DNA of 64,000 nucleotides from Irpex lacteus (lineage: Eukaryota > Basidiomycota > Agaricomycetes > Polyporales > Irpicaceae), in the NCBI GenBank assembly GCA_001986395.2, contig MQVO02000011.1:372001-436000 (forward strand). Direction: 5' to 3'. Below are positions 1 to 12,974 of the stretch, in pieces. The notes under the pieces are model-generated. The model was not told where the DNA came from. It ran no database searches and saw nothing but the letters and a program-made list of their open reading frames with translations. Both the position numbers and the translations under genes were made by a program. The first letter of the stretch is position 1; each line of letters opens with the position of its first letter.

Positions 1-79
1 CGTGCCTGGCCACTATTGAATAGTACAGTGAAGGCATCCAAGAGATCCTGATACATTTGAGGGAACCGACGATGGCAAT

Positions 80-434
80 TTAGGCTTTGGACGGCCGTAA
101 TATGCCAGAAGAAGACTGTACACCACCGGCCGAAGAAAATGTATCTGCGCTGGCTCTGGTTATTTCCTCGAATGTCCTTTGCAGATGGGAGCGCAAAGCT
201 ACAATATCAACCTGCTTCTGAAGTGCTGTGGGCAGTGTGTCGGCATCGTCTGCGTTCAATACAGTGCTCGTATCTGGTTGTGGAGGCTGCGTGTACACCC
301 ATATGAATGCTTACGGACCGTGTTATGTAACACTCTCGATAACTCACATTCTTAAGTTTGCCCTGTACCCTCTGTTGTCGTATCTTCTCTAAATTGCGTC
401 TCAGCTGCATCTTACGCTTGGACAGACGACCCAT
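80..434 (-). CDS. Small uncharacterised protein, 5' end uncertain
   Basis: A two-exon model joins cleanly: exon 434-348 (29 codons, strongly basic, beginning MGRLSKRKMQ), an intron 347-287 with GTGAGT donor and CAG acceptor, and exon 286-80 ending in TAA. The spliced product is about 97 residues, with a Lys/Arg-rich amphipathic start followed by an acidic and then a helical segment. The reading frame stays open upstream to 605 (for example VFNFVHDVHRIFKL directly before the chosen Met). The true start could therefore lie further upstream, possibly in more exons reaching toward 660. I do not recognise the family. Confidence is limited because the model is short and unsupported by homology. Confidence 0.4.
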
Positions 435-1597
435 GAGTTTGAAGATGCGGTGAACGTCGTGGACGAAGTTGAAGACTGTTGTTCGCTTCTGGTCTGTCAC
501 CAGGTTACTACTCGTTTGTATGCATCGGCAAAGGCCGCAGTCCGAGAAAACCTGAGAAAAGCCAAAAGCAGAGTAGTAGTTCAGTACAAAAACCTCCTTG
601 GACACAGAGTGCCTTCATCAGAAAGTATTGCAAACCAAGGATCCAGAATAGACCCATAGGTATGCACTCATGATGCATAAAAGGCCGCAGCGGGGTTTTC
701 GACGCTCATGCTTCGATATATATTTGTTCCGTACAAATATAACAGGTGCTGTAAGCAACTTGTTCAAGTTATTCACAGTATCCGAGTCCAAAACTTATAT
801 GTACCTGCTCCCCATCAAGTAAATATGCTCATTTTAAAGTGCTCTTGAAATGACAACTGTTTTCAGAATACACATCGATCTACATGTGGTTTTCATGACA
901 TAGCCACCTCGTCTCAGCCCGCATCATCACTCCCCTGACATCTCGGTTACATGCAGCTCGAGTTCTAGTCGACGTAAGTTCTGTATTACCCTCATACTAT
1001 TCCTTCTCCGAGCTCTGATTATATGCGCATATGTCCCAAGTGCATCTCTGCATGGCACCGGCTATGAGAGTTCCGAATGCCGTAACAACTTCGATCTGTG
1101 AGAGACTTTTCTACAAGGATGCAGTAAGAGGAGCGACTCTTCATGACTATTCCAACGCGGGCTCCTTAATATATACGCCAAAATTTCCAGTTTTTGATCC
1201 AGTTGGGAACCTAAAGGGCGCAAGTATCGACAATCGCGATAATGCCTTGACTGCCTCTTTGGGAAATATCCGAACTCAAACTCGTCCATCATAAGGCCTC
1301 GAACCTGATCAGATCAATTTTTCCCACACTCCGCCCCCCCTCCCTCCCTATCATATATACTGGGACACTTGGCTGTCCCACAGCGTCAGACCCTCAATCG
1401 ATCTCTATTCTTGACGACTAGTACGTCATTTGCCCATGGTCTTAGCCATTACTTATGCATACGGCTGACATGATCTTGACACGACCACTAGCTATCAACA
1501 GTCCAGTACGATCCCACTCCACAGTACTTGTAAGAGCATTCTCCGTTCAGACGTCTGCGCCTTCATTTCCGCTGATCGGAATAGCAAGTCATCGAGA
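435..1597. other. Intergenic, no supported gene
   Basis: Short open frames occur on both strands (for example 1031-1294 +), but none has consistent splice partners or recognisable composition. The last 250 bases hold a pyrimidine run around 1325-1345 and probably the promoter of the + strand gene starting at 1598. Confidence 0.5.
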
Positions 1598-2392
1598 ATG
1601 CCCGTCGCCGTTGAGATCGTGCATCTGCCGACGTCCGAGGCTTACCGCAACGATCACTCGCTCTTCGACCCAGTGTTGAAATACGTCTCATCAGCCAATG
1701 GCAATCTTGGGTAAGCACTGGGTTCCGTCGAATTTTATGCATACCCGAACTATATTAAGCATCACTCGCAGAACCTACTATGGGTTCTTGGAAGAAGATC
1801 CAAACGAAGCGTACATGGCCGTTGGTGCGTGATACACGAGGTAAATGCAATATGTCTATTTTGAATATGACAATGTCACACAGTCTGGGAGACGGTCGAG
1901 CATCATCAAGCAATGATGAATGACCCGGAGGTATACCCCAAGCTCCTCGAGGCCGTGAAGGACTGCATTGTTGCGCCAATCAAGATGTACCACATTCTCC
2001 TCGAGCCAACTTCTGCAGTGTCAGCTGCGCTAAACTCACCTATCACATCGTTTGACCATATCACGGAGTTGGTAGAAGGAGCCACTCATGATAACGGACT
2101 TGTGAATTTGTCAAAGACCTTCGGAACTTCAAGGGAAGGTGTGGCATTGGCTTTCGGAAAGACCTTGGAGTCCAATGAGTTTACGGTCATTCGTGGTTGG
2201 GACTCGAGTCTGGTAAGTAATTTGTGTGTGAAAATCATTTCGACAGCTGATACTTAGCTTCGGCTTGGATGTACGAAGGGCCTCGAAGCAGCAAATCGAG
2301 AGCGAGCAGTCAACGAAGTAGAATCTGCGAACCTTCGAGCTGTGAAGACAGTTCATACCAAGCTCTCGGCGTATAAGAGATATCAGGGGTAG
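1598..2392 (+). CDS. Predicted alpha-beta-barrel (ABM-like) protein
   Basis: Four exons (1598-1710, 1772-1824, 1884-2212, 2258-2392) with GT-AG introns of 61, 59 and 45 nt give a 209-residue protein whose phase closes exactly. The N-terminal third has the look of an antibiotic-biosynthesis-monooxygenase-type ferredoxin-like fold: a short beta strand after the Met, a stretch ending SSANGNLG, then YYGFLEE and VVWETVEHHQAMM, which resembles the usual 'W.s.eah..h' segment of dimeric alpha-beta-barrel proteins. A second, weaker copy follows, as in the two-domain fungal members. No signal peptide is seen, so it is probably cytosolic. The gene model is well supported. The fold assignment is inference from pattern and no catalytic function is claimed. 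Confidence 0.75.
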
Positions 2393-5300
2393 CGTCCAGG
2401 TTGTATGGGACGCCACAACGTCACTAAATAGACAACTCTGAACGCACGATCTACTTAGTAGCAGTGTGACACCGCTCACTAGAAGCTGTCATGTCCTGAG
2501 CACATATTCAATGAACCGGGTCAGTTGAGCACCGAGTTAACCGCCTCCAATGGTGTTTGTTGATTGGCAGGCCCTCATGGTACACCGTGTCTATGAGAGC
2601 GTCATTCTCAATTGATCATGGCGCGTTGCTTTCTTACTCGAGGCAGAGAGGCGCACGCGAAGGACAAGCCTGGGCAGAGAAAGGAAAGAAGGCGGTCTGC
2701 TTGACAGCGTCTGTGTTCCGCTGGAGGTCATATGTCGTGCCTCACGATGATCCTATGGTTTCGAGAAGCGGCCTATTGTAAGCTGCGCAATTTGCGTACG
2801 CCGTATTGGATTTGTAACTCCCGCGATCCTTTCTCTTTAGACGACTCGTTGTTCCATCGGGTTGATGGCAGCAAGCCAGTCGATATCGAGACATCGCGCA
2901 CATCAACATGTGCATCAAAGTGCACAACAAAGGACCAACTGTTGTCATGTAACGGATCTCTGGCTGACCAAATCCGAGACTAAGCACGGCAGGTTCTGCT
3001 CGTAGACTCGTATGTTGATAGACACCAAGCAGAGCCATCAATATAGAGCAGCCACATCTCCGACATGCGCATGCATGGGTGCAAAGATATGAGGAAGAGT
3101 ACCTGAGGAGTCCAAAGACGTGTTCTTGATGAATGGAAGCCACCATCAGGATCAGTTCTAATCCCGGTATAGCTGCGATGCACCGGCACGCAGGTCTGAA
3201 CAAGTGGTTGCCTCCTTGAGTGGAACTAGCGGCGACTTCGTTGACCTATGGTGCATTGCTCATCTGTCAGCTGCTACAGCGACGAGCGACCTGAGCCCAA
3301 ACCTCAAGTCTAGACGTTCATTATCTGTGTGACAGAGACGTTCTGCAAGAATACGAACTGTGTATGAGGACTAGAGCGCAGGTCACTCACACGTGCTGTG
3401 CGAATCTGTCGCCCGCAGCGTCAGCGCGAATTGTCAAGTTGAGCAAGTACTTACTCTCTGTGCCTACGTCACGACCAGTGACTTCGATGGGAATCTTCTG
3501 CCATCACGAGCCCTCCGTGCACCCACTCATTTCCAGTATCTCGGCCGCGTTTTGAATGGGATGGAAATTAGAGGCTGGAAAGAAAGTTGGGCCCTAGATA
3601 GTTTTATGAGCGCTCTATCGCAGTCGGCACTTCCTTCTCAAACCCGTGAGCGTAGAATTTAGAAGAGTACTCGACTTTTCTGGGGTAAAGCTCTAGGCTG
3701 TTTAGTCTACCATGGTTGCGATTGAGGGTATGTAAATGCATATGAGCATGAGACTAGGAGGTTCTTGGTATAATGAAACTTTGAGCTTGGTAGTTAGTGC
3801 AGAGTCGCCTCGTCGGACGCTGAAGACAGATCCAGGATAATCTTCGCCTAAATATCAGAAGAAGACTGGAGATATACTGCTTATGGCGACGCACTTCGTT
3901 TCGTTCCCACAGCTCCGCTATTGATGTCTCCTCGCTGGAAATAAAGATACACCCGGTCTTCGGAGCGCATTCCTACGGTGGGTCCCGGTGGAGAGGCAGC
4001 AAGCGACGTTCTACCGTGGTCATTCAACGTATTAGACAGACCGAGAGAGTATTGGTGTCATTTGAAGGTAAACACAGGTGTATGCTGTAACATTAACATG
4101 TACACATACCTCTGAGGTGGTAGGTTTTGGACGTTGTGTATCAAACCCCGAATTGCATATGCTTACTTAGCCACGTAATAGCCAGTACTCCGTTGGTCAG
4201 TAAGAAGTACATAATTTTCTCTCAGCAGTGACGGCAAATTAATCTCGCTATACGTCTCTGCATTGATATGAGCTCTTCCATGCACGGTTACATGAATCTT
4301 CAGACAGAATGACACACCTTGTATAGCCACCGGGTGCAAGCCATTTCGCAACTAAATGGTACCTATTTGCGCTGTATATTGCTTTGAATCATTACTTATT
4401 AGACTTGCAAAGAATCTGAGAAAGCTGGAGAGCATCAGCGAGGCGACGAGAATTTCTGGTTGATGTGGCCACGTCGAAAACAACGACACTTGCCGAAAAC
4501 GGAATTCAACGCTTAATCACGTGACAGGCACGCGTAGAAGGTGAGGGTCGCGCGTGTGTCGCGCTGGCGTGCTTTCCCCGTTCATGTAGCGTTCATTTCG
4601 ACCACAAACTCTCAACTCTGTTCGTTATATTGACACTGGAGATAGCTTTCAACCACTGTTGAACCTAAGAGGCGGGCTTTGGGTAAAATGTCGGGCTGCA
4701 GATCCCCCGCCACGTAGAACTTTGTGTTCGACGATCCCGCTTCTTCTGAGTCTTGTTACGTTGCGGCAGTTCTATGGCTCCTATGTAGCACCCGTTGAAT
4801 GCTGACCACCTTGGAGCTTTGGTATATTTGGAGTGATCGGTGCGTCCTACTCTGTAAACATCCTCATTGGTCTGACCGTTCTTGGATAGCGCACTTACTG
4901 TATGCTGAGGCTGAAATTCCCGCTGGAGATACTATGCGTGGCTAGACCAGAAAGAATACTCTAGGCCGTCCCTGCTTGAACTGGTTGACAGTTTGTCTCG
5001 TTCCAGGGTGTAAATGCTCATTCGCCATGATCTGTGTCAACGCGAAAGGCGACATTACTCCAGGAACGTTGGAAGACTTCTGTGGCTACTGCACGGCTTC
5101 GCGGGTGGCACTCACAGCTGAATGTTGAATACCAAAGGAGCCTTGCCGTTCAATACATGTCGTAGGTGCTGACATCTACTGCTCTCACCAACACCAGCTG
5201 ACCTGCCCTTTGTGGTATACTGCGCTGGATTAGCGACTGCAACTCACCAAGGAAATTCTTAATGGCGCTCTCTGCTCTGTCCGACAAGTTGGCGCATTCG

Positions 5301-8077
5301 TTATCGTTAGCACCCGTCACGTCACAGCCGTGCTGGAGGACTGGTCCACTCTTGGCTGTACCTCTGTGTCTGTTATCTGGCCTGCCAATCACACGGTGCT
5401 GCTTTCCGTGCGAATGCTTCCTCCGCCCATCTGCTCCCAGTGTCGATCTCCGATTGCATCTATACCTCGGGCGAGTACTCTCCCTGTCATGTTTAGAAGG
5501 AACGTGCAGTTGGGTTTGTTGCGCCTCGTTGGCCCAGCATGTCGACACAACTCCTCTTGTGATTTCGAATAGCAGCGTCAGTCGGAATGGAAGGCCGTTT
5601 CATACTACTCAGGGCTCTTCGACGGCGTAGATGTCCTGACCGCACCGCACAACAAGTCAAATATATGCTCGGGCCTCTGGATGCCGCAACGGATGGCACG
5701 AAAAAGCAGTGTAATACCTTGTGTCTTTGGTATACTGCGTGTTCTGCCTGGTACTCTTGTGCTTGCCTCATGTCTCTAATACCTCTCAGCCGGCCGACCA
5801 AGACAAGAACAGGCTTCTGGGACGAGTCGACCGCCCGTGGCCGATTGTGGCCAGTAACTTCTGCCGCGCACGTGACCGCTACTACTTACCCCGCTCGTTT
5901 CTCGAGCCATCGATAACACTATGTTTGTTATCGGATCTCACTACCATCCTCACGTTCAGTGAACATGAAGCAAAGGGGTATGCATCTCATTCGCAACGAG
6001 GCATACGTCGAGCCAACCAGCCGGTGAGACTCTATTTTCTAGGGCTCTCGTCTCAGTTACTCATTCCGTTTGCTATCCTACAGTGGTTGAACGGCTGGGA
6101 AGTGAGAGATGCGAACTCTGACTTCCCATCGACCCTGAAAGAGTTGTTGTTGGCGGTTCAATTATCAGACATGGAGCAGACGCAATGTGCCAACGCCTGA
6201 TGGCTTCTCAAGATCTCAAGGATCACCAGACAGCAAGATGGCTCGTTACTACCAACTCGAGCTATGTATTGTGCTGTCGATCTGTCCTACATTCAACTCC
6301 GTCATGCCGGCGGTGAAAGGTGCGTTGTTCCCTCTTGTCTTCTCTTGAGTATGAGAGTCCCAGGCTGCAATGAGTATACTGAGATTACAGCGGTGCGTCG
6401 ATCTGAGTTATTTTAATCTGTACTCTACTCCGATACATGGCCTACTAAATCTAGTATCTTCCAGGTTCCTTGAGTGTTAGTGCGATATTTCGCAAATACC
6501 CGCGCAAGATCCCGAAGATGGTGAGTGCACGATCCGACAGCAGGTTCGATCATTTCAGCACTGCTTGATATCCTCACTGCACCGGAACTGCAACTCGCTG
6601 GGGAGGACCAGGTGGTGGCTGCTGCCTTGAGGCACAGATTCGCCATTGTTTCTCGCGATCATGTGATTGCAGAGACGCATCAGTCATCCGAGATCTCAGG
6701 TTGGCCGACCTCGACAATCGCAAATTAGGCAGTAGGGCAGGGGGTTACGCTTTGATGGCCACTAACTTCAGGCTAGTATAGAACATGCGCCCACTTATAC
6801 GGGCTGCGGAACGGTTTCGAGGAAACGGAAATTGCAGCTATCAGAGGACCAAGAGTAACGATACACGCCACGGTATCCGGATACAGTCGCATCAATCATG
6901 GCACGTTCTCACCTCTCTGACATGGAACTCCTGCGCTTCGAGACTCTGATGGTGCCATTCACCTCCATGAGAACAGGAAGTTGGTGAGTGGGCAGAGACA
7001 ATGCGCATCCCATAGGCTTGCGTTACGAGCTTCGCCACACTCCACGGTGCTTGAATACAAGAACTGACACATCATCTTTTCATTTCGCTAGGGATCCCAT
7101 ATGCCGAAGCTGCATCTTTGTTCCAGCTTCTGAGTACAGAGACATCAGACTGGCGGCACAGCTCGGCGACGATAGTATATATGTCGACACACTTGCAAGC
7201 TTGCCAAGCCGAGGCTTCTATCAATCTGAAATGGGCATAGCCCTATACTAGGACGCCCGGGTGGAAGTTCGGCGGTTCCCAATGAAGTGTACCTTGCCAC
7301 CCGCGATATTGGGAATACCAGCCGCATGCTACGAGCTGTTAATTTCCAGCATCCACGTGTGTGGTGCGGTATGTTTCTTAGGCACAGACGCACCGAGGTA
7401 CAGCGGACCGCGGCCTGAGCGAAGGAGACTAAAGTGATCAACGCAAACGGTGTTTCGGATCGGACCTTGAGGAGGTAGAGGAAGATAGGACAAGTTGGCG
7501 GCGAGGCAGGGCAAAGAGGGGAGGAGGAGGACGTTGGATGCTGGGTATGCGAAGAACGTCTACCAGAGCGGTTCTTCTGAAAGGAATGGGAATAAGATCA
7601 GCTGCTCCTTACCCCCGAAAGGCTTGAGGCATCTCAGCGTTTGCTGCGTAGGCGGCTGCACGACGGCCCCCTGGGACTCTTGATAGAGCTAGTATGACCT
7701 CAATCAACAGTGTGATTCATACCGTTCTAATTCTATGATAGACGACTTCTGTATCCCACATCGCTTACCAGCCACCGTCGGTCAGCTGGGGACCCCCTTT
7801 TCTGAGCGTGCATAAGTTGCCATAGCTTACTTGCAAGGTCGTCCGAGACGTTTCGTAGCAGCCCTCATATCTTGGGGTAAATGAGTCTGCAGTCGGTCAT
7901 CAAAGGCGGGATTAATATTTGTCGTGCTTGAATCTTGGAATTAAACCGACGGATCTTGAAAAATTTCCTAATTGGTCTGGTTACCCACGGGCGTCAGGGA
8001 TTTGTCGTACTTAACTCTGCACCTCCATCTCGTCGGCCTCCTGCTCGTCTTTCCTGTCTCTGAACGTCTCCTAGTAA
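2393..8077. other. Gene-poor region, about 5.7 kb
   Basis: Many open frames of 60-160 codons exist on both strands (largest 2742-3203 -, 5150-5548 -, 5721-6200 +). They overlap each other, lack coherent exon joining and match no family I recognise. The stretch may be decayed coding or transposon-derived DNA. The last 100 bases before 8078 are CT-rich, as expected for the leader of the GATA factor gene. Confidence 0.5.
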
Positions 8078-10663
8078 ATGCCCTCTATCCTCAATCTCAA
8101 GTTCAAAGTTGGTTTATCTGTTCGTCGGCTTGATTAATACTCACATTTACGCGACGTACAGGGGAACAAGTCCTTCGTCCCCTTCAGCAACTTGAGCGAT
8201 GTTGATTCACTAACCAAGACCTGGAAGGTACGTATATGTGTAGCATACACTTGTCTGTTACCCTCCGAACCAACCGCATGCAATAGGTATGCACGAAGGT
8301 CGCCGGCTTTCTCGAGCAGGGTCAGCGACTCGAGAACCTAAGCTGGCGCCTATGGCACCTCCAGAACCTTATGGTGGATACCGACAACGCCAAGTCGAAG
8401 AGAGAATTCCGCAAGCTCTCGAAGACTATGGGGGATAAGTTGGACAAGGAGAAAGGAAGGTGAGTCGTCGTGGCCGCTTTGTTATTGCCACTGCCACTGC
8501 TCGCGCGGGGACTGCCGGCGTCATTCTATTTTTCGCCGCAGCCGACTGACAATGCGCTTCAGGAGCATCGAGGAACTGCAGGCTCCAGGCTTCAAGCGCA
8601 ACCACTCGACGGATATTATCCAACAACGCGCACTCGAGAAGGAGCGCGAACGCGAGGCGCATCGTGATGGCTTGCTTAACCGCATGCAATTTACGTTCAG
8701 CGTCGACCAACCCTTGACGCCATTCACCTCGACTCCTTGCCAAAAGCCCGACCTCAAGCCCTCTGCTGAGTTCAAGGACAACGGAAAGCGAGGGCGGCCT
8801 ATTACTCGCTCATCAACAACAGCCGACGAGCAACCGCTTACCGCTCGCGGCCGCAAGCAACAGCCTTCGAATTCTGATGCGCACTCGACTACCTCTGCTG
8901 ACGACCCTTATGCCTCTGTCGCCCTCCGCTTTCCTACGCTCTTCTCTACCGATTTCGGCCCATCTGCTCTCCTCAACCCCACACCAACTCTCACGAATGT
9001 CATGACCTACGGTGAAGGCGCCAACGCAAATGCAAACGACGGATTAGCTATTCCCCGTCCCACCATCGAACTCCCTCTTGACGAACTTCTCAACGCAGAC
9101 AGCCCTGGTGGTTGGTCTGCTGGCTTCAACTCCACTGAATCCCGGGCTTCCGACGGCTACGGCGCGTCCGACGACGTCGAAATGAAGCTCCAGGACGAGA
9201 ACATGCTCAACTCATCTTCTGCCCTCCGCACGCATCCTCAGCTTTCGCAAGTCGAGGATATCGTACCTCGCACCATCACACCTTCCCGCCTCGGTCCCAA
9301 CCCCGCGCCCAGTGCGACGCCCACGACCACTACCGGCAAGCGACCGTCGCTTCATCTCCGTACTCAGTCAGCGAGTACCCGATCGTCTGGCCCCAGCGCG
9401 ACGCCTGTGAACGGTCAGCAGTCCACCACGAACAATTCTGCTCCGGGCGGAGTCAAGGCCGAGTGCTCGAATTGTGGTGCCACACACACGCCTTTGTGGC
9501 GCCGCGGGCTCAACGACGAGTTGAACTGCAATGCATGCGGCTTATATTGCAAATTGGTATGTTGCATCTCCGTGACCCGCTATTCGGAATACTGATTTCC
9601 TTGCAGCATAAACGTCCTCGCCCTAAGAGCATGCGTAACAGCCACGGTGAGGGTCGTACGCAGACGGCTCCTCGCCAGGAGTCGCAAGAAGTCGTGGCCC
9701 AGTGCTACAACTGCCATACGACCGCGACCCCTCTCTGGCGCAAGGACGACGAGGGCAAGACGGTGTGCAATGCATGCGGTCTCTAGTAAGTCAACTACAG
9801 TGTTCCATGTGTATTTAGCGCTAATTATTTTCGACTATAGCTATAAGCTTCACGGCTCCGCACGGCCCATCTCTATGAAGTCGGACGTGATCCGCAAGAG
9901 GGCTCGTCACGATGCTCGTCGTGCCAGTGGCACTTCGTCTGAAACACCCTCTGCGTCTCCAGGAGCGAGTCGCCGCGCGTCGCCTGAGAACGGCACGCCG
10001 ACGCTTGCACCCAACTCTTCAACCGACGATTCATATAGTCAGACCCAGTCTGAGCTTATGTCGGCTCTCGGAGCGGCTCACCAGCAAGTGGATAACGGAG
10101 AGAACGCATTCATGCAGTTCAGCTATGGTACCTCCTTCCCTGGGCCCTACCACCCGGATTATTTGATGAGCAATGCTCTTGCGTACCCTGGCGAGGATAC
10201 TTCGGATACTCGTAGCCCGAAGCGACGACGGATGAGCAGTGCCTCGTCTTCCGAGCCACCGTCGTCGACGTCGTCGTATGGCTCGTATACTGACTCCTCA
10301 TTCTCGTCTGCTTCGAGCTCGCAGCGGTCACTGGAGTTCCCCTTCTCGTACTCTGCCTACGGCTTGTATCGCGGACCTACCAACGCGTCGTTCTGGCATC
10401 CTCCTATGCTCCCTCCGGATAGCTCACCGCAGTTCATCCACCCTCCTATGCTACCTCCTGACGAATCGCCTATGGACTACCTCCACAGTATGCACAACGA
10501 CGAGACCGACGCGCTCTTCAACACCTACCTCCACCCGCCCATGGTCCCGCCTGAGGACTCCTCGAAAGGCTCACTCGACTCGTCTCACCCGCCCATGGTC
10601 CCGCAGGATTGGGGTACCGCCTATGACTTCTCCACGAACGACACCGCCATGCAAGCCTACTAA
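8078..10663 (+). CDS. GATA-type transcription factor with two zinc fingers
   Basis: Six exons (8078-8107, 8162-8227, 8287-8459, 8563-9556, 9607-9785, 9841-10663) encode 754 residues. Two class IV GATA fingers are visible: C391-x2-C394 ... C412-x2-C415 and C454-x2-C457 ... C475-x2-C478, each followed by a basic tail ([21 protein letters not shown]). Near the N-terminus, [10 protein letters not shown] (residues 46-55) is the signature of the fungal DUF1752 region found in AreA/Gln3/Gaf1-type nitrogen regulators. A nuclear regulator that binds GATA sites is therefore expected, possibly in nitrogen control. The two closely spaced fingers also recall iron regulators of the SRE/Urbs1 class, but the Cys-rich linker of that class is absent. 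The C-terminus is Ser/Pro-rich with four HPPM(L/V)P repeats. Both fingers are interrupted by introns (after L421 and within Y482). Confidence 0.92.
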
Positions 10664-12974
10664 ACGCGTATGACCCTCTTCCCACCCTTCACGACCGTTA
10701 AGCACTTATGTCTTTTCCTACTCCTTCTCCCCCCATACGGACTGACTGGTCACGGACGATCCACCGCGTAGTCTTTTCTGGGTTCTTGTGTTTGATGTAT
10801 CGTTTAGACGGTAGACCGTCCTCCACCTTCACCCCTCATCGTTTCATTGTCGTCGCTCGCAGTCGTCATCGTGTTGCTCCATCCATCACACTCATCGCAT
10901 TCTTCATACTTTCCCGCCTTCCACCTCACTCAGCAATCGTTCTGTGCTGTCATATATCCATAGGTTCTCCTCCGCTTTTCTCGCACACTTTGCGCCCTTT
11001 GACTTGTTCTACATAGTTATTCTCTCTTCTTACCTCTCTCTCCTCCTTTTTTCCCGCTGATCACAACGTCAAACCGGTGTATCATGAGTAGCATAGCGAA
11101 GGGCTTCGCTAATCAAGCCCCAAAATTGTCGATATCTCCTCGATTGTCTGTAGGTAGCTAGTACATAGTAGTTTAGATATTTAAAGTCTTCTGCGTCCCA
11201 TCGTCGCTGGCACAATCCATTGTATTCATACGAATTTGGTTTTTACATAAATAGAGCTCGTCTGCGGTATACGTTTTCCGCTGTGCATTTTCTTCTCCCT
11301 CTCCTCCCACCGCGTGCGTGAGTGTCATATGTACAATGCATTGGCTCGCTGACTTGAACAACAAGACAAGGCCACCTCGGTGTTTCATTGTCGTCGTTTC
11401 GATGGGCGTAGCATCGCACCTGCTCTCCCGGCACTGCACAACAGATACCTCACAAAGGCAAGTCGCCGCCGCATCGCCGTTTGCATGTTGGTGACCTTGA
11501 TTATGATTTTCAGAGATGCCACCCGGGAAGCCGTGGATGCGTCCGTCGTCCGATTGTGCTCACAACAAAGGACAAGTTCAGGGCGAATCCGAATCACAGA
11601 TTCGGCAGGAAATAGCCTTTCCGTCCCGCGGTATCGCAATAGGTTGCCGCAGGCAGTGGGTTGGGCAAAGGGCTTTTGGCTCCTGCGTTCTGGAGGAGGA
11701 ACTCCGAGAAAATGCAGTGTTGATCGCTCGCTACAAGGCCTCATGGGACACGTTTGTGGCTTGGGTTTCCATCGACTGTGTGGTCGGCCGTTGAATCTGC
11801 CAGACCGCACCGTGTGCCACCCCTCCTGAGTCCTCCCTCCAGCGCATCTCGGCCGTTTAATTGAGATAAGAGGAAGAGACGAGCGGGCGGATGACCTGGC
11901 CTCGTGTTCCGTGACGTGCTAAAACTTCCTCGGAGATTGGCACAGTGTGAGGAGAATAAGAACCCATCTTTGCCGCGCATGACTGAGCCACTCCATCGCG
12001 CGGTACGGATGGGGTAGTTCACGCGTTTTGTTGAGTGGCGGAGTAAGGAAGATGGAGCAAGGCTTCGTGGGAGGTTAGCGTGCTCAGGCGAAATCAGAAG
12101 GAAGTTGGATGTGTTATAACTTTACGCCTTGGAGCGTTATAACGTTAACGTCAAACGAGGAGATGTGTTACGAGCAAAGATCCATTATGAAGGTAGACCA
12201 GGGGTCCACCGAAGTGGGATAATGTACAGCGAAGAGGGTTGTATGTAATAGGCGTATACGTACGACTCACCTGAACCGATGCCACTCCGTCAACCGCGGT
12301 TTGGCGACAGGAGTTTGTCGGTTTTAGACCCTCCACGACCACGCATTGTGGGACCGTACTTGGAAAAGAACCCTACAGACAAATAGAGACGCGTCAATCA
12401 TTGCATCCGTACAGGGTATAAAGTGTATAGGAGAATGAAGGCTCCAGAAGCCAAAATCAGAGTAACAGATTGGTCTCGACATGAATGTTAAGACAGGGAT
12501 AACTGAAATTAATAGTCTCATCATCTAGAAGTGGGCCCAGAGAGCCCCACAGACAACGTTCAGACGGTCTCGAAAACGAGGAACTCACCATATTCTGCCA
12601 CGTCTTTGATGCGTCTTCTGCCACCCCGTTCCTCCACTCCATGCGGTGCCTGCTTGCTAGGAAATTTTGCTCGCAAGAATCATCATGCTACAGCCAATAA
12701 CGAATTGCAGGTAACAGGTCGTCGTGGTCGAACGACGCATCGCCAAAAATTCCCCAAAAAGGCACAGATTTAGGGCAGACAATTGATGCGCCTGTAATAA
12801 TACCAGACTCGTACTAATGACTTCAATAAGTGAAGTTTGTTATCATCCTACAAATGACTACTATCGGTATCAAGTAGTCAATTCATTAACTGAAATTGAT
12901 TGCTTGCACAGGTTGTATATATCAGCCTCTCCAGAGTATGTCATTGACGGATAATACACACTGGCTTGAGCGGA
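10664..12974. other. Intergenic, convergent 3' ends
   Basis: This lies between the 3' end of the GATA factor (+) and the 3' end of the TIM-barrel protein (-). The first 350 bases are C/T-rich, as expected of a long 3' UTR. Open frames at 11380-11829 (+) and 11385-11810 (-) are antisense to each other, show no recognisable motif and are not called. A + strand frame at 12531-12773 is likewise unsupported. Confidence 0.5.

Noticed and set aside
2742..3203. 153-codon - strand frame as a gene
   Set aside because: Cys/Arg/Leu-rich without domain pattern. It overlaps several equally long frames on the other strand.
5721..6200. 159-codon + strand frame with hydrophobic start
   Set aside because: Begins like a signal peptide (LVYCVFCLVLLCLPHV), but the remainder shows no family pattern and no neighbouring exon joins it. 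Left as unsupported.
11380..11829. 149-codon + strand frame and 141-codon - strand frame
   Set aside because: They are antisense to each other, lack motifs and have no splice partners.
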